From contig NZ_JANLNM010000006.1 in assembly GCF_024701975.1 (NCBI RefSeq), positions 186,001 to 250,000 of the forward strand: a stretch of DNA of 64,000 nt. The letters run 5' to 3'. This document shows, piece after piece, positions 55,027-62,760 of this stretch. The notes beneath the pieces are model-generated. The model was given only the letters and a program-made list of their open reading frames with translations, was not told the origin of the DNA and did not search any database. The DNA is from Variovorax sp. ZS18.2.2 (GTDB lineage: Bacteria; Pseudomonadota; Gammaproteobacteria; Burkholderiales; Burkholderiaceae_C). Both the position numbers and the translations under genes were made by a program. The stretch's first letter is position 1. Each line of letters begins with the position of its first letter.

Positions 55027-57402
55027 ATGAATACCGTGCTCGATTCCTCGTCGCTGCCCTCACTCCAACCCTCTCCCGCAAGCGGGAGAGGGAGTAAGAG
55101 GGGCAGAGGGAAGAAGGTTGCGGTCGCCTTTGCAGCGGTGGCATTGCTGCTCGCGCTGTTGCGCTTCTGGCCGCACGCCCCGCTCAGCGAAACCGTCGGC
55201 AGCTCGCGCGCCGTGTACGCGCAAGGCGGCGAGCTCTTGCGCCTCACGCTCGCAAGTGATGAGCAATACCGCCTCTGGGTGCCGCTCGACCGGATCTCGC
55301 CGACGCTGGTCGATGCCGTGCTGCTGTACGAAGACCGCCGCTTCTACGCGCACCCCGGCGTCAACCCCGCCGCGCTGGTTCGCAGCGCCTGGCGCATCGC
55401 CAGCGGCGAGCGCAGACAGGGCGGCTCGACGCTCACGATGCAGCTCGCGCGGCGCGTCTACGGCATCGACAGCCGCACGACCCTGGGCAAGATCGCGCAG
55501 ATCGGCGCCGCGCTGTGGCTCGAAGCACGCTTCGGCAAGCGCGAGATCCTCGAGGCGTACCTCAACACCGCCCCCTACGGCGGCAACATCGAAGGCGTGC
55601 AGGCCGCGAGCCTCATCTACTTCCGCAAGGACGCCGCCAAGCTCAGCCTGCCCGAGGCGCTGACGCTCGCGGTGATTCCGCAGAACCCCGTCAAGCGCAT
55701 CGCCGAGCGTGGCCGCAATGCCGAACTGCAGTCGGCACGCGAACGCCTGTGGGCCCTGTGGGCCGAGCGTGACCCGACCGCGAAGCAGCATGCGCCCGAT
55801 GCGCAACTCGCGCTCTCGGCGCAATCGCGCGGCAGCCTTCCCTTTCTCGCGCCGCACGCCACCGACATGCTGCTCGCGCAGGAGCGCGGCGTGCAGGAAG
55901 TGCGCACCACCATCGACCTGCGCATGCAGGCCACACTCGAACGCGTAATGGGCCAGTACCTGCGCACGCACGCCGACGTGGGCATGACCAACGCGAGCGC
56001 GCTGCTGCTCGATGCCTCGACCATGCAGGTGCGCGCGCTGATCGGTTCGGCCGACTGGCACAACGACGCGATCGCGGGACAGGTCAACGGCACGCAGGCC
56101 AAGCGCTCGCCGGGGTCCACGCTCAAGCCCTTCATCTATGCGCTCGCGCTCGACCAGGGGCTGCTGCATCCCAAGACCATGCTGAAGGACGCGCCGACCT
56201 CCTTCGGTCCCTACACGCCCGAGAACTTCGACCACCGCTTCGCCGGCCCGCTGCCCGCGCAGGAGGCGCTGATCCGCAGTCGCAACATTCCCGCAGTGGC
56301 CGTCGCCGCGAAGCTGTCGAAGCCGGGGCTCTACGACTTCATGCGGCTCGCGGGCGTGCAGAAGCTGCAGAGCGAATCGCACTACGGCCTTGCGCTGGTG
56401 CTGGGCGGCGGCGAGGTCACGCCCGAGGAGCTCGCGGGTCTCTACGCCACGCTGGCGAACGGAGGCATCTCGCAGCCGATTCGCTACACGCAGCCCGCGC
56501 CTGACGAGCGGCCCACGCAGCCGCTGCGCCTGCTGAGCGAAGAGGCGTCGTTCATCACGCTCGACATGCTGCGCCACACGCCGCGCCCCGACACCACGCT
56601 GCCCGCACGCCCCGCCATCGCGTGGAAGACGGGCACCTCGTGGGGCTTTCGCGATGCGTGGACCGCGGGCGTGTTCGGCCGCCATGTGCTCGTGGTGTGG
56701 GTCGGCAACTTCGACGGCACAAGCAACCCTGCGCTGGTGGGCGTCGATGCGGCCGCGCCACTGTTCCTGCGCATGGTCGATGCGCTGCGCGCCGAGCGGC
56801 TGGACCCCGGCGAGATCGCGACGCGGCAGCCGGCCGATCTGCGGCAGGTCGAGGTGTGCATGGCGACGGGCGGATTGCCCGATGCGCTGTGCCCGGTGCG
56901 CACCACGACATGGTTCATCGCCGGCAAATCGCCGATTCAGGTCAGCAACCTGCACCGCGCGGTGTGGATCGACGAGACCACCGGCAAGGTGGTGTGCGGG
57001 CCGCAGCCCAACGCGCGTCAGCAGGTGGTCGAGCAATGGGGCAGCGACATGCGGCGGCTGTTCCGCCAGGCCGGCCTGCCGCGCGCGAGCCTGCCGACCG
57101 ATGGCTGCGAGAAGGGCGAGGCCTCGGAGACGGCGCCGCTCATCACCTCGCCCCTGCGCGGCGTGCGGCACACGCTGCGCGTGAAGAAGCCGGAGCCGCT
57201 CGTGCTGCGCGCCGAAGCGGCGGCGGGCACGCAGGCGATCTACTGGTTCGCCGATGACGCGCTGATCGGCAAGGCCGCGCCCGGCGAAGGCATCACCTGG
57301 ATGCCCGACATGGCCGACTCGGGCCGGCGCTACGTGCTGCGCGCGGTCGACGACCAGGGTCGCGCCGAGTCGCGTGAAGTAGTCGTCGACATCGCACCTT
57401 GA
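55027..57402 (+). CDS. pbpC: Penicillin-binding protein 1C
   Basis: A 791-residue bifunctional peptidoglycan synthase. An N-terminal transmembrane helix (VAVAFAAVALLLALLRF) precedes the GT51 transglycosylase (EDRRFYAHPGVNPAAL, GGSTLTMQLARRVYG). The transpeptidase carries SxxK in SPGSTLKPF, SxN in SRNIPAV, and KTG in WKTGTSWGFRDAW. A C-terminal BiPBP_C domain lies at about 700-791. The first roughly 30 residues, including PSPASGRGSKRG, are encoded by a REP-like element, so the native start may be downstream (no good ATG is visible). Partner of the upstream macroglobulin. Confidence 0.94.
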   Translation: MNTVLDSSSLPSLQPSPASGRGSKRGRGKKVAVAFAAVALLLALLRFWPHAPLSETVGSSRAVYAQGGELLRLTLASDEQYRLWVPLDRISPTLVDAVLLYEDRRFYAHPGVNPAALVRSAWRIASGERRQGGSTLTMQLARRVYGIDSRTTLGKIAQIGAALWLEARFGKREILEAYLNTAPYGGNIEGVQAASLIYFRKDAAKLSLPEALTLAVIPQNPVKRIAERGRNAELQSARERLWALWAERDPTAKQHAPDAQLALSAQSRGSLPFLAPHATDMLLAQERGVQEVRTTIDLRMQATLERVMGQYLRTHADVGMTNASALLLDASTMQVRALIGSADWHNDAIAGQVNGTQAKRSPGSTLKPFIYALALDQGLLHPKTMLKDAPTSFGPYTPENFDHRFAGPLPAQEALIRSRNIPAVAVAAKLSKPGLYDFMRLAGVQKLQSESHYGLALVLGGGEVTPEELAGLYATLANGGISQPIRYTQPAPDERPTQPLRLLSEEASFITLDMLRHTPRPDTTLPARPAIAWKTGTSWGFRDAWTAGVFGRHVLVVWVGNFDGTSNPALVGVDAAAPLFLRMVDALRAERLDPGEIATRQPADLRQVEVCMATGGLPDALCPVRTTTWFIAGKSPIQVSNLHRAVWIDETTGKVVCGPQPNARQQVVEQWGSDMRRLFRQAGLPRASLPTDGCEKGEASETAPLITSPLRGVRHTLRVKKPEPLVLRAEAAAGTQAIYWFADDALIGKAAPGEGITWMPDMADSGRRYVLRAVDDQGRAESREVVVDIAP
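55057..55092. repeat. REP-like palindrome, copy 2, inside the pbpC 5' end
   Basis: CCCTCACTCCAA (55057-55068) is followed by the 11-bp inverted repeat CCCTCTCCCGC (55069-55079) and GCGGGAGAGGG (55082-55092). It is oriented as the reverse complement of copy 1, so the two form a head-to-head pair around the pbpC start codon. Confidence 0.88.
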
Positions 57403-57479
57403 TGCGGTGGATGTCACGGCGTCGTCACGCGAAATCGGCATGGTCTCGCGTTTCGACTGAAACCTTTCTTCTGCCACCC

Positions 57480-58832
57480 ATGACGCGTCTTGCCCCCCTC
57501 TCCTTCATCGCCCTTGCCACCGCACTCGCCTGCGGCGGCGCGGCCGCACAGACCGCCTTCCCCGCCACGCTCGCCGGCCACGCCGTGCTGCCCGCGCAAA
57601 GCTTCGTCGCTGCACCGAAAGACGCACCGGCCGACCTGCAGGTCAGTGGCAAGTTCACCTCGGGCAAGCGCGTCGAGGCACTGGGCACGATCGAAGGGCT
57701 CTCGGGCGGCCGCGGCACGGGCGTGTCGGTGCCGTTCAAGGGCCAGCCGCTGCAGGGGCACTCGGGCATCAAGAAGATGGACGACGGCTCGTTCTGGATC
57801 CTCACAGACAACGGCGCCGGCGCGAAGGCCAACTCGCCCGACTTCATGCTCTACCTGAACCACTACAAGGTGGACTTCAAGAGCGGCAAGTTCAATCGCC
57901 TGAACACCATCTTCCTGCACGACCCCGACAAGAAGGTGCCGTTCCGCATCGTCCACGAAGGCACCAAGCAGCGCTACCTGACGGGCTCGGACTTCGACCC
58001 CGAGAGCTTTCAGTTCGCCGGCGGCGCGCTGTGGATCGGCGAGGAGCTCGGCCCCTTCCTGATCAAGGCCGACCTGAAGGGCAAGGTGCTCGCGGTGTTC
58101 GACACGCAAGTCGACGGCAAGGCCGTGCGATCGCCGGATCACCCCGCAGTCACCACGCCGGGCGTGCCGGGCGGCGCGGTCGATTTCCAGATCAAGCGCT
58201 CCAAGGGCTTCGAAGGCATGGCTTCGTCGAAGGACGGCAGCAAGCTCTACGCGTTGCTCGAAGGCCCGGTGTGGAACGCCGAGGCCAAGGACTACGAGCG
58301 CGTCGACGGCAAGGAGGCCCTGCGCGTGCTGGAGTTCGACGTGGCCTCGGAAAAATGGACGGGCCGCCATTGGAAGTACGTGCTCGAAGCCAACGGCAAC
58401 GCCATCGGCGACTTCAACATGATCGACGGCACCACCGGTTTGATCATCGAACGCGACAACGGCGAAGGCACCAGCGACAAGGCCTGCCCCGAAGGCCAGA
58501 AGCGCACCGACTGCTTCCACGACATCGCGAAGTTCAAGCGCGTCTACAAGGTCGAGCTGAGCGATGCGAACGCGGGCGGCGCGGTGCGCAAGATCGGCTA
58601 CATCGACCTGCTGAACATCGCCGACCCCGACAAGCTCGCGCGCAAGCCGCTGAACGACGGCGTGCTCAAGTTCCCGTTCTTCACGATCGAGAACGTCGAC
58701 GTGATCGACGCCACGCATATCGTGGTCGGCAACGACAACAACCTGCCGTTCTCGAGCAGCCGCGAGCCGAACAAGGCGGACGACAACGAGCTGGTGCTGC
58801 TCGAAGCCGGCGCGTTGCTGCAGGCCAAGTAA
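57480..58832 (+). CDS. Secreted esterase-like phytase-family protein
   Basis: A 450-residue periplasmic or extracellular protein. A signal peptide (LAPLSFIALATALACGGAAA, cleavage before QTAF) precedes a beta-propeller-like domain of the esterase-like phytase family: IEGLSGGRGTGVSVPF, SFWILTDNGAGAKANSPDFM, LWIGEELGPFLIKADLKG, FKRVYKVELSDA, and NDNNLPFSSSREP near the end. These Asp/Glu-rich loops probably bind Ca2+. The substrate is unknown. It follows pbpC after 77 bp. Confidence 0.88.
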   Translation: MTRLAPLSFIALATALACGGAAAQTAFPATLAGHAVLPAQSFVAAPKDAPADLQVSGKFTSGKRVEALGTIEGLSGGRGTGVSVPFKGQPLQGHSGIKKMDDGSFWILTDNGAGAKANSPDFMLYLNHYKVDFKSGKFNRLNTIFLHDPDKKVPFRIVHEGTKQRYLTGSDFDPESFQFAGGALWIGEELGPFLIKADLKGKVLAVFDTQVDGKAVRSPDHPAVTTPGVPGGAVDFQIKRSKGFEGMASSKDGSKLYALLEGPVWNAEAKDYERVDGKEALRVLEFDVASEKWTGRHWKYVLEANGNAIGDFNMIDGTTGLIIERDNGEGTSDKACPEGQKRTDCFHDIAKFKRVYKVELSDANAGGAVRKIGYIDLLNIADPDKLARKPLNDGVLKFPFFTIENVDVIDATHIVVGNDNNLPFSSSREPNKADDNELVLLEAGALLQAK

Positions 58833-58838
58833 GGAGAC

Positions 58839-59819
58839 TCAGGGCACCAGCACGACCTTGCCGGACGTGCGCCGGCTTTCGAGGGCGTGGTGCGCCTCTG
58901 CCGCTTCATCGAGCGGGTAGCGGCCACCGTGCACCACGGTGAGTTTGCCCGTCGATGCCAGCTGGAAGAGGTCCGACAGGCTGTCGGCGAGTTGCGGCAC
59001 CGTGAGCAAGGGAAGCAGCGCAAATCCCTTCAGCGACTGGTTCCGGAGCAGCATCGCTTCGAGTTGCGACTTGTCGAGGTCGAAGCGGCCGACCGCGCCG
59101 AAGACCAGTTCGCCTTGCGGCGCGAGCGCTTCGAGCGCGGCATGCGTCAATGCGCCGCCCACGGTCTCGTAGAGGGTGTCGATGCCGCGGCCCTCGGTGA
59201 GCGATGCGATCTGGCGGGGCCAGTCCGGCTGGGTGTAGTCGACGGCGAGGTCGGCGCCCAACTTGCGCGCAAGCGCCAGTTTTTCGGCGCTTCCCGCTGC
59301 TGCAACGACGGTCGTTGCACCGGCGCGTTTGGCGAGTTGCACGAGCAGCGAACCGACACCGCCACCGGCCGCAGTCACCAGCACCGTCTTGCCTTCGGGC
59401 GAACTGCGGCGAATCAGGAACAGCGCGGTCAGCCCCTGCACTAGCAGCGCCACGGCGTCCTCGAAGGAGAGGCTGTCGGGGATGCGAAACGCATACGCGC
59501 TGTCGACCGCCACGTACGCCGCATAGCCGCCCGATCCACGCCCCGCCGCGAACAGCGGAACGGCCACGCGCGCACCGCGCAGCGCCGGTTCGACGCCTGC
59601 GCCCAGCGCCTCGACAACGCCCGCCACCTCGACGCCGGGCACCATCGGCAACGGCGGCGCCTCCGCATAGCGGCCCTGCCGAACCAGCGTCTCGAAGAAG
59701 TTGACACCGGCGGCGCGCACGCGCACCAGCACTTCGCCCGCGCCGGGAGCGGGCGTGGGAATGTCGACGGTTTCGAGCACGTCGGGGGCTCCGGTCCGGC
59801 TTAGCTGTACGGCTTTCAT
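58839..59819 (-). CDS. Zinc-independent quinone oxidoreductase (MDR family)
   Basis: A 326-residue NAD(P)H:quinone oxidoreductase-like protein of the medium-chain family. The catalytic start MKAVQLSRTGAPDVLETVDI is followed by GVNFFETLVRQGRY and the cofactor motif AAGGGVGSLLVQLAKRAGA near residues 150-168. No structural-zinc cysteine cluster is visible. Start ATG 59819; a GTG two codons upstream is possible. It is divergent from an HxlR-family gene, with three direct repeats in the 97-bp gap, so that regulator probably controls it. Confidence 0.92.
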   Translation of the reverse strand: MKAVQLSRTGAPDVLETVDIPTPAPGAGEVLVRVRAAGVNFFETLVRQGRYAEAPPLPMVPGVEVAGVVEALGAGVEPALRGARVAVPLFAAGRGSGGYAAYVAVDSAYAFRIPDSLSFEDAVALLVQGLTALFLIRRSSPEGKTVLVTAAGGGVGSLLVQLAKRAGATTVVAAAGSAEKLALARKLGADLAVDYTQPDWPRQIASLTEGRGIDTLYETVGGALTHAALEALAPQGELVFGAVGRFDLDKSQLEAMLLRNQSLKGFALLPLLTVPQLADSLSDLFQLASTGKLTVVHGGRYPLDEAAEAHHALESRRTSGKVVLVP

Positions 59820-59856
59820 TGGCACTTCGCATCACAAAAAATCGATGCGAAATATT

Positions 59857-59902
59857 GCCGTACCCTCCGCGCTGTTCATACCCACAACGACGTGCCATAC
59901 CC
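59857..59902. promoter_or_regulatory. Three direct repeats between divergent genes, candidate operator
   Basis: GCCGTACCC (59857-59865), TTCATACCC (59875-59883) and GCCATACCC (59894-59902) share RTACCC and are spaced 18 and 19 bp apart, about two helical turns. They sit between the quinone oxidoreductase gene and the HxlR gene, as expected for HxlR control. Confidence 0.5.
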
Positions 59903-59916
59903 ACCAGGAGGTCACC

Positions 59917-60288
59917 ATGGCGGAGGCCATCAAGCAACTTCCCACGCTGCCTGCCGAGCGCGCGCTCAAGGTGCTTTCGGGGCGCTGGAAGGCGATCATT
60001 CTTTACCACCTGTTCGCCGGGCCGCGGCGGCTGTCGCAGCTCAAGCGCAAGCTCCCCGACACGAGCCAGAAGGTGCTGATCCAGCAGCTTCGTGAGCTCG
60101 AGGAACACGGACTGGTGGCGCGCGAGATCTTTCCGGAGATGCCGCCGCGCGTCGAATATTCGGTCACGGCGCTGGGCCGCAGCCTCAAGCCCCTGCTGCG
60201 TGCGCTGTGCGAATGGGGCCAGCGCCATGCGGCGGAAGCGAACGAGCTCGAACGCATGGGCGAATGCGAGGAAAGCGCTTTCGGCTGA
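59917..60288 (+). CDS. HxlR-family transcriptional regulator
   Basis: A 123-residue winged-helix regulator with the HxlR core RALKVLSGRWKAIILYHLFA. It continues RRLSQLKRKLPDTSQKVLIQ, QLRELEEHGLVAREIF and PRVEYSVTALGRSLKPLLRA. Unlike thiol-sensing members (YodB/CatR) there is no cysteine just before the helix-turn-helix. The only cysteines are late (LCEWG, GECEES), so direct redox sensing by the usual site is unlikely. AGGAGG lies 6 nt before the ATG at 59917. It is divergent from the quinone oxidoreductase gene. Confidence 0.93.
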   Translation: MAEAIKQLPTLPAERALKVLSGRWKAIILYHLFAGPRRLSQLKRKLPDTSQKVLIQQLRELEEHGLVAREIFPEMPPRVEYSVTALGRSLKPLLRALCEWGQRHAAEANELERMGECEESAFG

Positions 60289-60338
60289 GCCGCGATATCC
60301 CCGGCCCATGGCCGGGCGTTGAGGGGGAAACCCGGCCA

Positions 60339-60357
60339 GATGCGTATGATTCTCATC
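60339..60357 (+). promoter_or_regulatory. Fur-box-like palindrome
   Basis: GATGCGTATGATTCTCATC is an imperfect 19-bp palindrome; its complement reads GATGAGAATCATACGCATC, close to the ATGAGAATCATTCTCAT form seen in betaproteobacterial Fur boxes. It lies 70 bp upstream of DUF3649-PepSY-DUF3325, a known iron-uptake set. Confidence 0.65.
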
Positions 60358-60427
60358 TGGCTCCCGTTTCTTTCCCCCCTCTTTCCATGAATTCCCGAAC
60401 GACTTCGTACGCCGTCCGGCACGCGTT

Positions 60428-60736
60428 GTGAGCGCAAGCTTTCGCTATCGCCTCGGCGTGGCCTCGCGCGCACTCGCTGCCATCGCCGGTGGCTACGGCG
60501 TTGCAGCCCTTTCTGCTGCCGCCCTGGCCCTGTGCCTGCCCGCCGCCTTCGGCATGGCACGCAGCGAAGCCGCGATGACCGGCACGCTGGCTTCCTTCAT
60601 CGTTTTCGCGCTCGCCGTGATGTGGGTCTTTGCCGCGCGCACCGCGTGGCGCGCGTGGTCGGGCCTTGTCATCGCGGCCTTGCTGCCGGGCCTGCTGGTG
60701 CTGCTGCTCACCCGAGGCGGCGGAGGCGGCGCATGA
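60428..60736 (+). CDS. DUF3649 membrane protein (iron-uptake associated)
   Basis: A 102-residue inner-membrane protein with three transmembrane helices (ALAAIAGGYGVAALSAAALA, LASFIVFALAVMWVFAA, SGLVIAALLPGLLVLLL). It ends in a Gly/Ala tail. GTG at 60428 is the only start. A short 14-codon frame (ATG 60387, ending TGA 60431) overlaps it by 4 bases as GTGA and may provide translational coupling. It overlaps the PepSY gene by 4 bp. Confidence 0.82.
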   Translation: MSASFRYRLGVASRALAAIAGGYGVAALSAAALALCLPAAFGMARSEAAMTGTLASFIVFALAVMWVFAARTAWRAWSGLVIAALLPGLLVLLLTRGGGGGA

Positions 60737-62373
60737 AAGAAGGCTTTCGCCAGTCGATGGCCTGGCTGCACACCTGGTCGGGCCTCTTAGTCGGCTGGGT
60801 GCTCTTCATGGTGTTCGCCGCCGGCACCGCCTCGTATTTCAAGGACGAGATCACCTTCTGGATGAAGCCGGGGCTGCACGCCGTGTCGCCCAACGCCGCG
60901 CCGCAGGCGAAGGCCGCGGAAAGCGCCGTCGCCTTCCTGCAGCAGCGCGCCGCCAATGCGCCGCGCTGGTTCATCACGCTGCCGACCGCGCGCGAGCCAT
61001 CGACCAACGTGCTGTACCTGAAGCCGCCCCCGCCGCCCGGCGCCGCACCGGTCGAGCGGCGCCGCCGTTTCGACCGCGCGATGCTCGATCCGGCGACGGG
61101 CCAGGCGATCACCGCGCCGCGCGAGACGCGCGGCGGCGAGTTCTTCTACCGGCTGCATTTCGACCTGCACTACATGCCCGCGATCTGGGCGCGCTGGATC
61201 GTCGGCTTCTGCGCGATGTTCATGCTGGTCGCGATCTTCAGCGGCATCGTCACGCACCGGCGCATCTTCAAGGACTTCTTCACCTTCCGCCCGAAGAAGG
61301 GCCAGCGCTCGTGGCTCGACGCGCACAACGTGACCGCGGTGCTCGCGCTGCCCTATCACGCCATGATCACCTACACCGGGCTGGTCACGCTGATGTTCAT
61401 GTACATGCCGTGGGGCCCGCAGGTCGCCTACAAGGACCGCGGCGGCACCGATGCCTTCTTCGCCGAGGCGTTCCCGGGCAGCGGCCGCGACCAGTTCAAG
61501 GCCGCCGGCACCAAGGCCACGCTCGCGCCCATCGCGCCGATGCTCGCGCAGGCCTCCGCCCACTGGAACGGCGCGCCCGTGGGCCGCATCACGGTGCACA
61601 ACCCCAACGATGCGAACGCGGTGGTCTCGCTCACCCGCGCCGAAGGCCCGCAGCTCTCGTACGAGCGGCCCTCGATGCAGTTCAACGGCGCCACCGGCGC
61701 GCTGATCGGCGCGTTCGGCGATGTGCCCAAGGCGGCGGCCGAAACGCGCGGCGTGCTTTACGGCCTTCACGTCGGCCGCTTTGCCGATCCGCTGCTGCGC
61801 GGCCTGTTCTTCGTCTCGGGGCTCGCGGGTTGCCTGATGGTGGCCACCGGCCTGCTGCTCTGGGCCGTGAAGGAGCGCCAGAAGTTTGCGAAGACGCTCA
61901 GGCAGGGCGGCCGCATCGGCTGGGGCCTGCGCCTGGTCGACGGCCTGAACCTCGGCGCGATCGCCGGCCTGCCGATGGCGATGGCGGCCTTCTTCTGGGC
62001 CAACCGCTTGCTGCCGCTCGATGTGGCCGACCGCGGCGAGGCGGAGATCCGCTGGTTCTTCATCGTCTGGGGTGCCGCCGCCGTGCTGGGCCTGCTGCGG
62101 CCGACGCTGCGCATGTGGCAGGCGCAGCTTGCGCTCGGCGCGCTGCTGTTCGTGCTGCTGCCGGTGCTGAATGCGTTCACCGGCCCCGCGCCGTTGACGG
62201 TGAGCCTGCGCTCGGGCCCGAGCGCGGTGGCGGGCTTTGATCTCGTCGCGATCGCATTGGGGTTGGGGCTTGCCAGCGCAGCCTGGCTCGTGGAGCGCAA
62301 GCGTCGCAAGGCAGTTTCAAGGCAGGCGACGGCCACGCCACCTGGGCTCGCCGCATCGGGCCAGGGTTCCTGA
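60733..62373 (+). CDS. PepSY-associated TM protein (ferric-siderophore reductase-like)
   Basis: A 546-residue inner-membrane protein with the PepSY_TM architecture. The first helix is WLHTWSGLLVGWVLFMVFAA with a conserved His. A periplasmic PepSY domain follows around PRWFITLPTAREPS, then further helices with LHFDLHYMPAIWARWIVGFC, AHNVTAVLALPYHAMITYTG and LRGLFFVSGLAGCLMVATG. Members are proposed to reduce ferric siderophores using heme. It sits between DUF3649 and DUF3325 behind a Fur-box-like site. Confidence 0.88.
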   Translation: MKEGFRQSMAWLHTWSGLLVGWVLFMVFAAGTASYFKDEITFWMKPGLHAVSPNAAPQAKAAESAVAFLQQRAANAPRWFITLPTAREPSTNVLYLKPPPPPGAAPVERRRRFDRAMLDPATGQAITAPRETRGGEFFYRLHFDLHYMPAIWARWIVGFCAMFMLVAIFSGIVTHRRIFKDFFTFRPKKGQRSWLDAHNVTAVLALPYHAMITYTGLVTLMFMYMPWGPQVAYKDRGGTDAFFAEAFPGSGRDQFKAAGTKATLAPIAPMLAQASAHWNGAPVGRITVHNPNDANAVVSLTRAEGPQLSYERPSMQFNGATGALIGAFGDVPKAAAETRGVLYGLHVGRFADPLLRGLFFVSGLAGCLMVATGLLLWAVKERQKFAKTLRQGGRIGWGLRLVDGLNLGAIAGLPMAMAAFFWANRLLPLDVADRGEAEIRWFFIVWGAAAVLGLLRPTLRMWQAQLALGALLFVLLPVLNAFTGPAPLTVSLRSGPSAVAGFDLVAIALGLGLASAAWLVERKRRKAVSRQATATPPGLAASGQGS

Positions 62374-62374
62374 G

Positions 62375-62731
62375 ATGGGCGCACTGCTTCTCGCCCTGGT
62401 GTTCGTCGCCTCGCTCGCCGGCTTCTGCGCGCTGAGCCTCGCGATGGACCGCCACAGCGAAGACGTCTTCGGCCGCGGCAGCACGCCGGGTCCGTGGCGC
62501 CGCTGGCTGCAACTGGGCGGCACCTTGCTGCTGTGCGTGTCGCTGGGCGCGAGCCTGCGGGCGGCGGGCAGCGCGATCGGTTGGGTGCTCTGGCTGGGCG
62601 CGCTCACTGCGACGGCGCTCGCGACCGCGGGGTTGCTGGGATGCGCGCCGCGGCGCTTTCACTGGATTGCGTCCGCGGCTGCGGTCGTTGTGCTGCTCGG
62701 GCTGCTGGTCTGTCTGCTGCTCGCCACGTAG
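62375..62731 (+). CDS. DUF3325 membrane protein (iron-uptake associated)
   Basis: A 118-residue inner-membrane protein with four short transmembrane helices. It starts MGALLLALVFVASLAGFCAL and has MDRHSEDVFGRG in the first loop. It ends VVVLLGLLVCLLLAT. It follows the PepSY gene by 1 bp and is the third member of the DUF3649-PepSY-DUF3325 set. The individual function is unknown. Confidence 0.85.
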   Translation: MGALLLALVFVASLAGFCALSLAMDRHSEDVFGRGSTPGPWRRWLQLGGTLLLCVSLGASLRAAGSAIGWVLWLGALTATALATAGLLGCAPRRFHWIASAAAVVVLLGLLVCLLLAT

Positions 62732-62760
62732 GGACGTAACAAGCAGCTTGGTGCGCGCGA

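Noticed and set aside
48885..55247. A 6.3-kb open frame antisense to the macroglobulin gene (2120 codons)
   Set aside because: A GC-rich shadow of the sense gene: His/Arg/Leu/Gln-rich composition, no domain, no ribosome binding site. Similar shadows at 31970-36412 and 1488-3761 were dropped for the same reason.
60300..60316. CCCGGCC/GGCCGGG hairpin after the HxlR gene as a terminator
   Set aside because: No T-run follows; left as an unassigned stem.
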